Below the pieces are notes generated by a model that saw nothing but the letters and a program-made list of their open reading frames with translations, searched no databases and was not told the DNA's origin. The position numbers and the translations under genes were made by a program. Of a stretch of 64,000 nucleotides of DNA, positions 47,428 to 56,357 are shown one piece after another (positions within the stretch are counted from its first letter, which is position 1; each line of letters opens with the position of its first letter). Source of the DNA: Variovorax sp. TBS-050B (GTDB taxonomy: Bacteria; Pseudomonadota; Gammaproteobacteria; Burkholderiales; Burkholderiaceae_C). The stretch spans positions 1,339,001 to 1,403,000 of the forward strand of contig NZ_JARXYR010000002.1 of NCBI RefSeq assembly GCF_029893635.1, in the 5' to 3' direction.

Positions 47428-47646
47428 CTAGTGAATTGCGGCAGCGACGATGATGCTGATGCCGAGGCTCATCGCCGCGACCACGAGGCCGAGCGCGACG
47501 TTCTGCTTCTCCACGATCTCGTTCCACAGGTCGTAGGGCGTGAGCTTGTCGATGATGAGGAAGCACAGCCAGAAGATCACCACGCCGATCAGCGCATAGA
47601 CGAGCGATCCGAGGACCACGCCCGGTTTCAGCCATTCAAATCCCAT
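47428..47646 (-). CDS. DUF350-family membrane protein
   Basis: A 72-residue inner-membrane protein with two hydrophobic helices (LGSLVYALIGVVIFWLCFLI and GLVVAAMSLGISIIVAAAI) joined by the polar DKLTPYDLWNEIVEKQNVAL. It matches a single DUF350 unit; many relatives have two (E. coli YjfL is a member). DUF350 proteins frequently neighbour polyamine-related enzymes and DUF4178 or PspA-type genes. It is third in the gene order SPFH, DUF4178, DUF350, synthase. Function is unknown; a small channel or scaffold is possible. Confidence 0.85.
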   Translation of the reverse strand: MGFEWLKPGVVLGSLVYALIGVVIFWLCFLIIDKLTPYDLWNEIVEKQNVALGLVVAAMSLGISIIVAAAIH

Positions 47647-47703
47647 GGGGACCTCCAGTCGTAGTAGCAGAAGAAAGAAAAGAACAACGCGGCATCGGCG
47701 GCC

Positions 47704-49188
47704 TCACTTGTGGCCGCCGCCGCTCGAGTAGCCGCCGTAGGAGCCGCCTGAGCCGCGGTAGCCGCTCGAGGAGCCGCTGCTGCTGCAGGTGCTCAGGATG
47801 ATCAGCAGCACGATGAGGACGATCACGATCAGGATGATCGTCCCGCAGCCCAGCCCCGAGGCGGCGCTGACGGGCAGCGCGTCGCTGCGCGTGAACAGGT
47901 CCTTCTTGTCGTCGAGCTTGAAGGCGGCCGAGATCACGCCGCTGTCGAGCTTGCTGCCCGAGGACCAGGTCAGCTCGTTGGCCGAACGCTCCATCGACAG
48001 CAGGGCCTTGCCGTTGGCGAAGTCGCGGTTGAAGGTCTTCTGCCCGCGTTCGACCTGCCAGTAGAACTCGCCCGCCACGTAGGTGGTCTCGGCGTTGTAG
48101 GCGTACTGCTGCTGGTAGCGCGTGCCCAGGTAGGTGGCGCTGTGGCCGTTCTCGGCCATCTGCGGGGCGCCCGTGGTCGGCTTGACCATGCTCCAGCCGT
48201 CCTCGGCATCGACGAGGAAGCTGAAGCCGCGCTTCTTGTTGTAGAGCAGGTATTCGTTCCAGCCGAAGTGCTCGTCGTCGCCGGGCTCCACGCCCATGCG
48301 GTGCTGGAAGCCCACCACCTGCCATTGGGCGCCCTGCAGCTGGCCGGTGCTGCCGAGCGGGATCAGCGGCCGGACCGGTTCGTCCTGCTCGGCGTGCCGC
48401 AGCTCGCCGCCGATGCCGTGCGTCAGGTCGATGATGCTGTTGCACGAGCGGCAGGTGATGCTCTTGCTCTGGGCGAAGTTCACCGTGACCGGCGCGCCGC
48501 AGTTCGGGCAGTTGAAGGCGCGGCCTTTCTCTTCCTTGGCCGATTCGTCGCGCAGGCCGGTGAGCTGCAGATCCTCGAGCTGCACCGAGCGCCCGAGGTA
48601 GGCGCCCGGCGGCTGCGTGCCGTAGTCGAGGCTGAGCACCAGGCCGTTCTCGCTGCGCAGCTCGACCATCGGGAACGGGCGGCCGAGTTCGGGCAGGTGC
48701 GGCAGCTCGCCCTGCGCCGACAGCAACGCCACCTGCTCGTTCGAGGAGACGGTGTAGCTCTGGCCGTTGAAGGCGCTGGTCGCGCCCACGCGCAGGTCGG
48801 TCGGCGGCGGCGCGGCGCGCTGCAGCGCGAACGGCAGCGCGAACACGTAGGCGCCGTTGTCCTCGCTCAGGATGCCGGTGCGGTCGCCATCGAGCGCGAC
48901 GATCCATTCGGTCCAGCGGCCGCCGGGATGGCTGTACTGCAGCCGGCCGACGACGGTGAAGGGCTGGTCCTGGATGCGGCCCGCGGCGAACAGCTGCAGC
49001 GGACTGAAGTCGTCGAAGAGCTCCGCCATCTTGCCGACGCGCGCGAGCGTCTCGCCCCGTCGCACGACGGTGCTCTGGCAGTACGGGCAGACCGCATGCG
49101 TGGATTGCGCGGACCTGAATTCGACCGGCGCGCCGCAGCCGGGGCAGGGCGCACGGTAGGCGCGCTGGGCGCCTGCTTGCTCGACCAT
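47704..49188 (-). CDS. DUF4178-domain protein with two zinc ribbons and a C-terminal membrane anchor
   Basis: A 494-residue protein. Two zinc-ribbon pairs are clear: C15/C18 with C34/C37 (CPGC, CPYC) and C227/C230 with C246/C249 (CPNC, CRSC). Each is followed by a beta-rich domain of DUF4178 type (VGRLQYSHPGGRWTEWIVAL; VGFQHRMGVEPGDDEHFGWNEYLLYN), so the protein is an internal duplication. A hydrophobic helix (about 446-468) leads to a Ser/Gly-rich C-terminal tail with many SGGS repeats. It probably sits cytoplasmic-side up on the inner membrane. It starts 8 bases after the SPFH stop and is likely cotranscribed. Confidence 0.87.
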   Translation of the reverse strand: MVEQAGAQRAYRAPCPGCGAPVEFRSAQSTHAVCPYCQSTVVRRGETLARVGKMAELFDDFSPLQLFAAGRIQDQPFTVVGRLQYSHPGGRWTEWIVALDGDRTGILSEDNGAYVFALPFALQRAAPPPTDLRVGATSAFNGQSYTVSSNEQVALLSAQGELPHLPELGRPFPMVELRSENGLVLSLDYGTQPPGAYLGRSVQLEDLQLTGLRDESAKEEKGRAFNCPNCGAPVTVNFAQSKSITCRSCNSIIDLTHGIGGELRHAEQDEPVRPLIPLGSTGQLQGAQWQVVGFQHRMGVEPGDDEHFGWNEYLLYNKKRGFSFLVDAEDGWSMVKPTTGAPQMAENGHSATYLGTRYQQQYAYNAETTYVAGEFYWQVERGQKTFNRDFANGKALLSMERSANELTWSSGSKLDSGVISAAFKLDDKKDLFTRSDALPVSAASGLGCGTIILIVIVLIVLLIILSTCSSSGSSSGYRGSGGSYGGYSSGGGHK

Positions 49189-49196
49189 GCTGGTTG

Positions 49197-50249
49197 TTAG
49201 ACCAGCTTCTTGAGCAATTCGGCCTTCTTGGCGTCGAACTCTTCCTGCGTCAGGATGCCCTTGCTCTTGAGCTCACCGAGCTTCTCGAGCGTGGTCATCA
49301 CGTCGGCCGGGCTCACCACCGCCACCGCGGGCTGCTGGTGGGTCGCCGCGGCCTGGGCCGCGGCGTTGGGGCTCAGCCCCTGCGCGAGGTTCTGCGCCAG
49401 CACCTGGCCGAGCGCCACGCCGGCACCGAGCCCCATGGCGTCGCCCGCAATGCCGCCGCCGCCGTTGCCGGCACCCTCGGCGAACTTGGGGATCGCCTGC
49501 GCGGTCTGGTACTGCATGAACTTGCCCATGTCGTTGCCGACCATGCCCATGCCGATCTTCTGGTCGAGGATCTTCTGCAGCTCTTCGGGCAGCGAGACGT
49601 TCTGCACCGTGATGTTCTCGAGCTTGATGCCGATCTTTTCGAACTCGGGCACGAGCTGCGCGGCAAGCGCCTGCGCGAACTGGATCTGGTTGGCCGCCAG
49701 GTCGAGGAAGGGCACGCCGCTCGCGGCGATCGCATTGCTGATGTTCTGCAGCACCAGGCCGCGCAGCTGGCCGTCGAGGTCGGCCACCGTGTAGGTGTCG
49801 CGCGTGCCGGAGATCTCGGTGTGGAACCGCTTGGCATCGCCGATGCGGAAGCTGTAGTTGCCGAAGGCGCGCAGGCGCACCGCGCCGAAGTCCTTGTCGC
49901 GGATGGTGATGGGCTGCGGCGTGCCCCACTTCTGGTCCACCTGCTGGCGCGTGCTGAAGAAGTAGACGTCGCTCTTGAAGGGGGACTCGAAGAGCTTGTC
50001 CCAGTTCTTCAGGTACGTGAGCACGGGCAGCGTCTGCGTCGTGAGCTTGTACATGCCGGGGCCGAACACGTCGGCCACCTGGCCTTCGTTGACGAACACC
50101 GCGACCTGCGACTCGCGCACCGTGAGCGAGGCGCCGTTCTGGATTTCCATCTCCGCCATCGGAAAGCGCCAGGCGAGCGTGCCGTCGCCCGTCTCGGTCC
50201 ACTGGATGATGTCGATGAACTGTTTCTTGATGAAATCCATCAGGGCCAT
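49197..50249 (-). CDS. SPFH/Band 7-like protein with SHOCT tail (YdjI/virion-core type)
   Basis: A 350-residue membrane-associated protein. It lacks an N-terminal membrane helix but has the SPFH core (about 30-235, with GPGMYKLTTQTLPVLTYLKNW and QNVSLPEELQKILDQKIG), an Ala/Gly-rich linker, and a C-terminal SHOCT motif (LGELKSKGILTQEEFDAKKAEL) used for oligomerisation. SPFH proteins build ring scaffolds that organise membrane patches. GAGGAG precedes the ATG. It opens the minus-strand run with DUF4178, DUF350 and the synthase-like gene, and is divergent from maeB. Confidence 0.88.
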   Translation of the reverse strand: MALMDFIKKQFIDIIQWTETGDGTLAWRFPMAEMEIQNGASLTVRESQVAVFVNEGQVADVFGPGMYKLTTQTLPVLTYLKNWDKLFESPFKSDVYFFSTRQQVDQKWGTPQPITIRDKDFGAVRLRAFGNYSFRIGDAKRFHTEISGTRDTYTVADLDGQLRGLVLQNISNAIAASGVPFLDLAANQIQFAQALAAQLVPEFEKIGIKLENITVQNVSLPEELQKILDQKIGMGMVGNDMGKFMQYQTAQAIPKFAEGAGNGGGGIAGDAMGLGAGVALGQVLAQNLAQGLSPNAAAQAAATHQQPAVAVVSPADVMTTLEKLGELKSKGILTQEEFDAKKAELLKKLV

Positions 50250-50402
50250 GGTCACTCCTCGTGTGTTTTTTCCCGGACTGCGCATATTGCCACAGCGTTA
50301 ACAAAGCTTGACGTCGGTCCGGCCGGCCGGGCGGCCTATGCCTGAATGGCCGAGGTCTACAATCGGCGCCCCCAGAAGAAGCGCTGCTAGGAGCAACGGC
50401 CA

Positions 50403-52742
50403 ATGTCCGATTCGACCTCATCGATCCCCACGCCCGAAGACAAGCGCGCGCAGCTGCGGCGCGCCGCCCTCGAGTACCACGAGCTTCCGGTGCCGGGCAA
50501 GATTGCCATCGCCGCCACCAAGCAGATGGTCAACCAGCGCGACCTGTCGCTGGCCTATTCGCCCGGCGTGGCCGCGCCCTGCGAGGAAATCGTCAAGGAC
50601 CCGGCCAACGCCTTCAAGTACACGGCGCGCGGCAACCTGGTGGCGGTGATCACCAACGGCACCGCGGTGCTCGGCCTCGGCGACATCGGCCCGCTGGCCT
50701 CCAAGCCGGTGATGGAAGGCAAGGGCGTGCTGTTCAAGAAGTTCGCCGGCGTCGACGTGTTCGACATCGAGATCGACGAGAAGGACCCGGCCAAGCTGGT
50801 CGAGGTGATCGCCGCGCTGGAGCCGACCTTCGGCGCCATCAACCTCGAGGACATCAAGGCGCCCGACTGCTTCTACATCGAGCGCGAGCTGCGCAAGCGC
50901 ATGAAGATCCCGGTCTTCCACGACGACCAGCACGGCACCGCGATCACGGTGGCCGCGGCCATGCTCAACGGCCTCAAGGTCGCGGGCAAGGACATCAGCG
51001 AGGTCAAGCTGGTCACCTCCGGCGCGGGCGCCGCGGCGCTCGCCTGCCTGAACCTGCTGCTCAAGGTGGGCCTGAAGCGCGAGAACGTGTTCGTGACCGA
51101 CCTCGCCGGCGTGGTCTACGAAGGCCGCACCGAACTCATGGACGACGACAAGCGCCAGTACATGCAGAAGACCACGGCGCGCACGCTCTCGGAGGTGATC
51201 GAGGGCGCCGACGTGTTCCTCGGCCTCTCGGCCGGCGGCGTGCTCAAGCCCGCGATGGTGGCGCGCATGGCGCCGCGGCCGGTGATCTTCGCGCTGGCCA
51301 ACCCAAATCCCGAGATCTCGCCCGAGGAAGCGCATGCGGTGCGCCCCGACGTGATCATGGCCACCGGCCGCACCGACTACCCGAACCAGGTCAACAACGT
51401 CCTGTGCTTCCCGTACATCTTCCGCGGCGCGCTCGACTCGGGCGCGACCACGATCACCGACGAGATGGAGATCGCCGCGGTGCATGCGATCGCCGAGCTG
51501 GCCCAGGCCGAGCAGAGCGAGCGCGTGGCGGCCGCCTACGTCGGCGAGAAGCTGAGCTTCGGCCCCGAGTACCTGATCCCGAAGCCCTTCGATCCGCGCC
51601 TGATGATGAAGATCGCGCCGGCCGTGGCCCGGGCGGCCGAGGAGAGCGGCGTGGCGCTGCGCCCGATCAAGGACATGGACGCCTACCGCGACAAGCTGCA
51701 GAGCTTCGTCTACGCATCGGGCACCACGATGAAGCCGATCTTCGACGCCGCCAAGCGCGCCGCGAAGAAGCGCGTGGCCTATTGCGAGGGCGAGGAAGAG
51801 CGCGTGCTGCGCGCCGCGCAGATCGTGGTCGACGAGGGCATCGCGCGCCCGACGCTGATCGGCCGGCCGGCCATCATCGCGCAGCGCATCGAGAAGTTCG
51901 GCCTGCGGCTCAAGGAAGAGCTGGACTACGACATCGTCAACGTCGAGCAGGACCACCGCTACCGCGACTTCTGGCAGACCTACCACCGCATGACCGAGCG
52001 CAAGGGCCAGACGGTGCAGACCGCCAAGATCGAGATGCGCCGCCGCCTGACGCTGATCGGCGCCATGCTGCTGCACAAGGACGAGGTCGACGGCATGATC
52101 TGCGGCACCTGGGGCACCACGCTGATCCACCTGCACTACATCGACCAGGTGATCGGCAAGCGCCCCGGCGGCTGCGCGAGCACGCCGCAGGACGTGCCGG
52201 TGTACGCCTGCATGAACGGCCTGCTGCTGCCCGACCGCCAGGTGTTCCTGGTCGACACGCACGTCAACTACGACCCCACGCCCGAGGAACTGGCCGAGAT
52301 CACCACGATGGCGGCCGAGGAAATGATGCGCTTCGGCCTCAAGCCGAAGGCGGCGCTGCTGTCGCATTCGAACTTCGGCACCAGCAACGAGCCGAGCGCG
52401 GTCAAGATGCGCAAGACCCTCGACCTGCTGCGCGTGCAGGCCCCCTGGCTCGAGGTCGACGGCGAGATGCACGGCGACGTGGCGCTCGACAGCAAGCAGC
52501 GCGCGGTCGTCATGCCGCACAGCGCGCTGGCCGGCGACGCCAACCTGCTCGTTTTCCCGAACATCGACGCAGCCAATATTTCTTACAACCTGCTCAAGAC
52601 GGCGGCAGGCGGCAACATCGCGATCGGCCCGGTGCTGCTCGGTGCGGCCAAACCCGTGCACATTCTCACCGCCAGCGCAACCGTGCGCCGCATCGTCAAC
52701 ATGACAGCGCTGACGGTGGCCGACGCCAACGCCGAGAGATAA
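50403..52742 (+). CDS. maeB: NADP-dependent malic enzyme with phosphotransacetylase-like domain
   Basis: A 779-residue fusion. The N-terminal part (about 1-430) decarboxylates malate to pyruvate with NADP+: [31 protein letters not shown] and the nucleotide-site [13 protein letters not shown] are visible. The C-terminal third (about 440-770) resembles phosphotransacetylase and is thought to sense acetyl-CoA rather than catalyse. AGGAG lies before the ATG and TACAAT at 50358-50363 may be its -10. Role: supply of NADPH and pyruvate from C4 acids, fitting an organism with many carboxylate receptors. Confidence 0.96.
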   Translation: MSDSTSSIPTPEDKRAQLRRAALEYHELPVPGKIAIAATKQMVNQRDLSLAYSPGVAAPCEEIVKDPANAFKYTARGNLVAVITNGTAVLGLGDIGPLASKPVMEGKGVLFKKFAGVDVFDIEIDEKDPAKLVEVIAALEPTFGAINLEDIKAPDCFYIERELRKRMKIPVFHDDQHGTAITVAAAMLNGLKVAGKDISEVKLVTSGAGAAALACLNLLLKVGLKRENVFVTDLAGVVYEGRTELMDDDKRQYMQKTTARTLSEVIEGADVFLGLSAGGVLKPAMVARMAPRPVIFALANPNPEISPEEAHAVRPDVIMATGRTDYPNQVNNVLCFPYIFRGALDSGATTITDEMEIAAVHAIAELAQAEQSERVAAAYVGEKLSFGPEYLIPKPFDPRLMMKIAPAVARAAEESGVALRPIKDMDAYRDKLQSFVYASGTTMKPIFDAAKRAAKKRVAYCEGEEERVLRAAQIVVDEGIARPTLIGRPAIIAQRIEKFGLRLKEELDYDIVNVEQDHRYRDFWQTYHRMTERKGQTVQTAKIEMRRRLTLIGAMLLHKDEVDGMICGTWGTTLIHLHYIDQVIGKRPGGCASTPQDVPVYACMNGLLLPDRQVFLVDTHVNYDPTPEELAEITTMAAEEMMRFGLKPKAALLSHSNFGTSNEPSAVKMRKTLDLLRVQAPWLEVDGEMHGDVALDSKQRAVVMPHSALAGDANLLVFPNIDAANISYNLLKTAAGGNIAIGPVLLGAAKPVHILTASATVRRIVNMTALTVADANAER

Positions 52743-52753
52743 GCCCTCGGAAG

Positions 52754-52783
52754 AGAGTGGCTACCCACTTAAGGGGCCACTCT
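52754..52783 (+). other. Hairpin after maeB
   Basis: AGAGTGGC (52754-52761) pairs with GCCACTCT (52776-52783) around a 14-base loop, 12 bases after the maeB stop. There is no U-tract, so it may stabilise the 3' end or act with Rho. Confidence 0.5.
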
Positions 52784-52923
52784 CCAGCCCCTCGCACTGC
52801 TCAAACTTTGGGCAGTCGCTTGCTATTTTCGCCAGCGTGGTGCACACTCGCGGGCTTGAATTTGCGGGTTAACCCCAAGGTTTACCGCCGATTCGGAATC
52901 CCGCTCTTTTCTTGTGGTGCCCC

Positions 52924-53334
52924 ATGGCGGCTTACGCCTCGATCACGTCCTCTTTCACTAAGTTTGCGCTCACCGGCTTCATGCTGGCGGCGTTGGCGAC
53001 GGGGGCAGGGGCCCGCGAATGGTTCGGCGCCGGAAAGTCCGCCCAGGAAACCATCGCCCTGTCCGATCTGCCGGCACAGGGACGGCGTACCTACGAGGCC
53101 ATTCTGAACGGCGGCCCCTTCCGATACGAAAAGGACGGCACGGTATTCGGCAATCGCGAGCGTCTTCTGCCGCCGGCGCGGCGCGGTCACTACCGCGAGT
53201 ACACGGTGGCAACGCCCGGCTCGCGCGACCGCGGTGCCCGGCGCATCGTCTGCGGCGGTGAGCAGCGAACGGCACCCGAGGCCTGCTGGTACACGGCGGA
53301 CCACTATGCGAGTTTCAGGCGGATCGCGCCATGA
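52924..53334 (+). CDS. Secreted guanyl-specific ribonuclease, barnase/N1-T1 family
   Basis: A 136-residue RNase with an export signal (FALTGFMLAALATGAGA). All barnase catalytic elements can be aligned by eye: the general base Glu92 in HYREYTV, an arginine in GARRIVC (Arg106/107) and the general acid His127 in ADHYASF. Cys110 and Cys121 could form a disulfide outside the cell. Substrate is single-stranded RNA cut after G. The stop overlaps the start of a barstar-like inhibitor as ATGA, the standard protection of the producing cell. Confidence 0.88.
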   Translation: MAAYASITSSFTKFALTGFMLAALATGAGAREWFGAGKSAQETIALSDLPAQGRRTYEAILNGGPFRYEKDGTVFGNRERLLPPARRGHYREYTVATPGSRDRGARRIVCGGEQRTAPEACWYTADHYASFRRIAP

Positions 53335-53810
53335 GCGATGACAAAGACTTGAGCGGCGCCCCGAAGCGCCCCGAAGAAATGATGATGACTATGGAAAAAA
53401 CAGCGGAGATGACCTTATCCCTTCGTTCCGTGCGCCCGAACATCGTGCAGTCGATTCGCGCTTTCCGCGTGAACGAACTGCAGGAGGCCGCCAATGCCGC
53501 GGGCCAGCATTTCCTGTACGCGAACCTGGGCAACGCCCAGACCAAGCAGGACGTGCTCGACCTGATCGCCCAGCAGTTCACCTTTCCGGCGCACTTCGGG
53601 AAGAACTTCGACGCGCTGTACGACTGCATGACCGACCCGTTGCATAAATCGGGCCCGCAGCCCGGTTTCGTGATCGTGCTCGAGCAGATCCCGGCCAACG
53701 CCAAGTTCGACAAGGAAGCGCGCGAGCAGCTGCTCGACATCTTCCGCGACGCCGCCGACTACTGGGGAGACCGGAAAGTCCCATTCCGGTGCTTCTATTC
53801 TTTTCTGTAG
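53331..53810 (+). CDS. Barstar-family ribonuclease inhibitor
   Basis: A 159-residue cytoplasmic protein. After about 50 residues of acidic/methionine-rich extension (start SDDKDLSGAPKRPEEMM) comes the barstar fold: FRVNELQEAANAAGQHFLYANLG, TKQDVLDLIAQQFTFPAHFGKNFDALYDCMTD and FVIVLEQIP. The FGKNFDALYDCMTD helix, with its acidic residues, would plug the RNase active site. Coupling by ATGA overlap ensures inhibitor is made with the toxin. An internal methionine is an alternative start. Confidence 0.88.
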   Translation: MSDDKDLSGAPKRPEEMMMTMEKTAEMTLSLRSVRPNIVQSIRAFRVNELQEAANAAGQHFLYANLGNAQTKQDVLDLIAQQFTFPAHFGKNFDALYDCMTDPLHKSGPQPGFVIVLEQIPANAKFDKEAREQLLDIFRDAADYWGDRKVPFRCFYSFL

Positions 53811-53844
53811 CCCGTTCTGCATCCACCAGCCAAGCAGAACGGGC
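53810..53844 (+). other. Strong hairpin ending the barstar message
   Basis: GCCCGTTCTGC and GCAGAACGGGC form a perfect 11-bp stem with a 13-base loop, starting on the last base of the barstar stop codon. No U-tract follows, so it is not a classic terminator but could protect the 3' end. Confidence 0.6.
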
Positions 53845-54039
53845 GAACGAGGCTCAGCCGAACGGCGCAGCACTCGATGGCATCGAAATCAACGGCAACA
53901 CCACCGCCACGACCGCGACGGCGGCCGCCACGGAACCTGAAGGCGAGAAGATGCCGACCGACAAACTGGTCGACGTCTCGCCGCTCGCGTTGCGCATGAG
54001 CAGCCCCTTCAATGCAGGTTACTGGCTCGCCGCGGCATA
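53845..54039. other. Gap without a supported gene
   Basis: Between barstar and the repeat region no convincing gene was found. One open frame (plus strand, ending near 54040) lacks a plausible start of its own, and its composition (TTATTATAAATE) is not protein-like; it is treated as non-coding. Confidence 0.5.
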
Positions 54040-54130
54040 GCCCACCCCCGAAGCGGCTCACTTCGTGTAGCCGCCTCCCCCTCGAGGGGGCAACACCTGC
54101 GGCCTGGCAGAGCCAGTTCCGCGGTGTTTC
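54040..54130. repeat. REP-like intergenic repeat
   Basis: Contains nested dyads: GCGGCT with AGCCGC, CCCCCTCGAGGGGG, and AACACC with GGTGTT about 25 bases apart. It follows the pattern of dispersed Comamonadaceae repeats I recall. It lies between barstar and rsmA, near a terminator. Confidence 0.55.
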
Positions 54131-54137
54131 CCGAACG

Positions 54138-54162
54138 AAAGCCCGCCTCGGCGGGCTTTTTC
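54138..54162. terminator. Terminator between barstar region and rsmA
   Basis: AAAGCCCGCC-TC-GGCGGGCTTT, a perfect 10-bp stem with a T-run on the plus strand. It touches the rsmA stop, so it may serve both converging directions. Confidence 0.8.
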
Positions 54163-54932
54163 TATGGGGTGGGCGCAACGGCCTGCGCCAGCGCGACGTA
54201 CTCCGCCACGGGCACTTCCTCGGCGCGGCGCTGCAGATCGAATTCGCCGGCGAAGGCGTGCGCCTCGAGCCACTTGCCCAGCGTGTGCCGCATGATCTTG
54301 CGGCGCTGGCTGAAGGCGACCTGCACGATCTCGCCGAGGCGGGCGGCATCGACGGCCGGAGGTTCGGCGAGCGGCACCATGCGCACCACGGCACTGTCGA
54401 CGCGCGGCGGGGGGTCGAAGCTCTCGGGCGGCACGAACAGCACGTTCTCCATCTCGTAGCGCCACTGCAGCATCACGCTCAGGCGGCTGTAGTCGGACGT
54501 GGCCGGGCGGGCCACCATGCGGTCGATCACTTCCTTCTGCAGCATGAAGTGCTGGTCGGCCACGAGGTGGGCGAAGCCCAGCAGGTGGAACAGGATGGGC
54601 GTCGAGATGTTGTAGGGCAGGTTGCCCACCACCCGCAGCGGCGTGGCGAAGCGGCCGGCCAGTTCCGCGAAGTCGACCTTGAGCACGTCGGACTCGATCA
54701 CCTCGAGCTGCGGATGCTCGCGCAGGCGCTTCGCGAGGTCGCGGTCGAGCTCGACCACGGTGAGCCGCCCGAGCCGCTCGACCAGCGGCTGCGTGAGCGC
54801 CGCGAGCCCCGGACCGATCTCGACCATCGCATCGCCGGGCTGCGGCGCGATCTCCTTCACGATCGCATCGATGATCCCGCCGTCGGACAGGAAGTGCTGC
54901 CCGAACCGCTTCCGGGCGATGTGCTGCGCCAT
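54162..54932 (-). CDS. rsmA: 16S rRNA (adenine1518/1519-N6) dimethyltransferase
   Basis: A 256-residue methyltransferase, also called KsgA, that dimethylates two adjacent adenines in the 3' hairpin of 16S rRNA as a late checkpoint in small-subunit assembly. Recognised by [18 protein letters not shown], the SAM-binding [14 protein letters not shown] and the catalytic NLPYNIS. Its ATG overlaps the surA stop. In many relatives pdxA lies between them; it is absent here. Confidence 0.96.
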   Translation of the reverse strand: MAQHIARKRFGQHFLSDGGIIDAIVKEIAPQPGDAMVEIGPGLAALTQPLVERLGRLTVVELDRDLAKRLREHPQLEVIESDVLKVDFAELAGRFATPLRVVGNLPYNISTPILFHLLGFAHLVADQHFMLQKEVIDRMVARPATSDYSRLSVMLQWRYEMENVLFVPPESFDPPPRVDSAVVRMVPLAEPPAVDAARLGEIVQVAFSQRRKIMRHTLGKWLEAHAFAGEFDLQRRAEEVPVAEYVALAQAVAPTP

Positions 54933-56341
54933 CAGGACTGCGGCGGGTCGCGGTATTCCACGTAGGCGCGTGCGCGCACTTCCTGCACCCAGGTGGTGAA
55001 GGCCTCCTCGACGCGCTGCTCGCGCAGCACGGCGCGCGCGGCCTCGCGCTGCTCGGCCTGCGTGAGCTTGGATTCGCGGCGTCCGACCACCTGGATCAGG
55101 TGCACGCCGAAGCGCGACACGACAGGGTCGCTGATCTGCCCGGGCGCGAGCCGGTCCATGGCTTCCTCGAACTCGGGCACGAACTGTCCGGGCCGCGACC
55201 AGCCGAGGTCGCCGCCTTCCTTGGCGCTCGCGTCCTGCGAGTTGTCGCGCGCGAGGCCGGCGAAGTCGGCGGTGCCGGCCTGCAGGCGGCGCTTGAACTC
55301 CGCGAGCTGCGCCACGGCCTGCGCGGTGGTGCGCTTCGGGTCGTTGAGCAGCAGGATGTGGCGCACCTGCGTCTGCGTCACCGTGGCGTCGGTCGCGCCG
55401 AGCTGGGCCTTGGCCAGCACCTTGAGCACGTGGAAGCCCGCGCCCGAGCGGATCGGCCCCGCGATGCCGTTGACCGGCGTCGACTGCACGGCTTCGACGA
55501 AGAGCGAGGGGTAGCGGTCGGCGGTGCGCATGCCGATCGCGCCGCCGTTGGCACGGTCGGGCGAATCGGAGTTCTCCTGCACCAGCTTGGCGAAGTCCTC
55601 GCCCGAGCGCGCGCGCTGCGCGAGGCCCTGGGCCTTCTGCTGCAGCGTGGCCACCTGTGCGTCGGTGGCGTTCTCGGGCACGGCCACCAGCAGGTGGGCG
55701 AGGTTGATGTTCTGCAGCGCCGCGTCCTTGTTGGGCGCATTGCGCTGGTCGCGCAGGTATTCGTCGGCCTCGGCGTCGCTGATCTTGATCTTCGATTCCA
55801 CCTCGCGGTCGCGCAGCCGCGTGAGCAGCAGCTGGTCGCGCAGGTCATTGCGGAATTCGCGCGGCGAGATGCCTTCGGCCACCACGCGGCGGCGCAGTTC
55901 CTCGACGGTGAGCTGGTTCTGGCGCGCCACGGTCTGCTCCGCCTGGTCGATGGCGACGTCGTCCACCTTGATGCCGCTTTCCTTCGCTAGCTGCAACTGG
56001 GCGCGTTCGGAGATCAGCCGCTCGAGCACCAAGCGGGTGAGTTCGGCGCGCGGCGCGCGCTGGGCTTCGGGGTTCTCCTGGATCAGGCGCGTGACGCGCG
56101 ACTGCACCTCGGTGTTGGTGATCGGCTCGGAGTTGACGAGCGCGACGATGTATTCGGCCGAGCGCTGCACCGGCGGTGCGCTGGGCGCCGCGCTGCGCGG
56201 GGCCGGCGGCGCGAGGCGGGGGCCCGCGCGCATGATGTCCGTGATGCCGCTGCCGCCGCCGGGGCGCAGCCCCTGCGCGCCGGCGCTCGCGGCCAGTGCC
56301 ACCAGGCAGCCCAGGGTGAGGATGGAACGGGTGTGTTTCAT
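54932..56341 (-). CDS. surA: Periplasmic chaperone and prolyl isomerase SurA
   Basis: A 469-residue exported chaperone that escorts unfolded outer-membrane proteins, including LptD. The signal peptide ([18 protein letters not shown]) is followed by a Pro/Ala-rich stretch, the N-terminal chaperone domain ([20 protein letters not shown]) and two parvulin domains ([19 protein letters not shown] with [19 protein letters not shown]). It lies 16 bases downstream of lptD and overlaps rsmA by one base pair (ATGA type). Confidence 0.95.
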   Translation of the reverse strand: MKHTRSILTLGCLVALAASAGAQGLRPGGGSGITDIMRAGPRLAPPAPRSAAPSAPPVQRSAEYIVALVNSEPITNTEVQSRVTRLIQENPEAQRAPRAELTRLVLERLISERAQLQLAKESGIKVDDVAIDQAEQTVARQNQLTVEELRRRVVAEGISPREFRNDLRDQLLLTRLRDREVESKIKISDAEADEYLRDQRNAPNKDAALQNINLAHLLVAVPENATDAQVATLQQKAQGLAQRARSGEDFAKLVQENSDSPDRANGGAIGMRTADRYPSLFVEAVQSTPVNGIAGPIRSGAGFHVLKVLAKAQLGATDATVTQTQVRHILLLNDPKRTTAQAVAQLAEFKRRLQAGTADFAGLARDNSQDASAKEGGDLGWSRPGQFVPEFEEAMDRLAPGQISDPVVSRFGVHLIQVVGRRESKLTQAEQREAARAVLREQRVEEAFTTWVQEVRARAYVEYRDPPQS

Positions 56342-56357
56342 GGCGTGCTCGATCGTC

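Noticed and set aside
53789..54040. Open frame of about 83 codons after barstar
   Set aside because: Starts inside barstar, has a Thr/Ala-biased composition and ends in a repeat; no ribosome-binding site.
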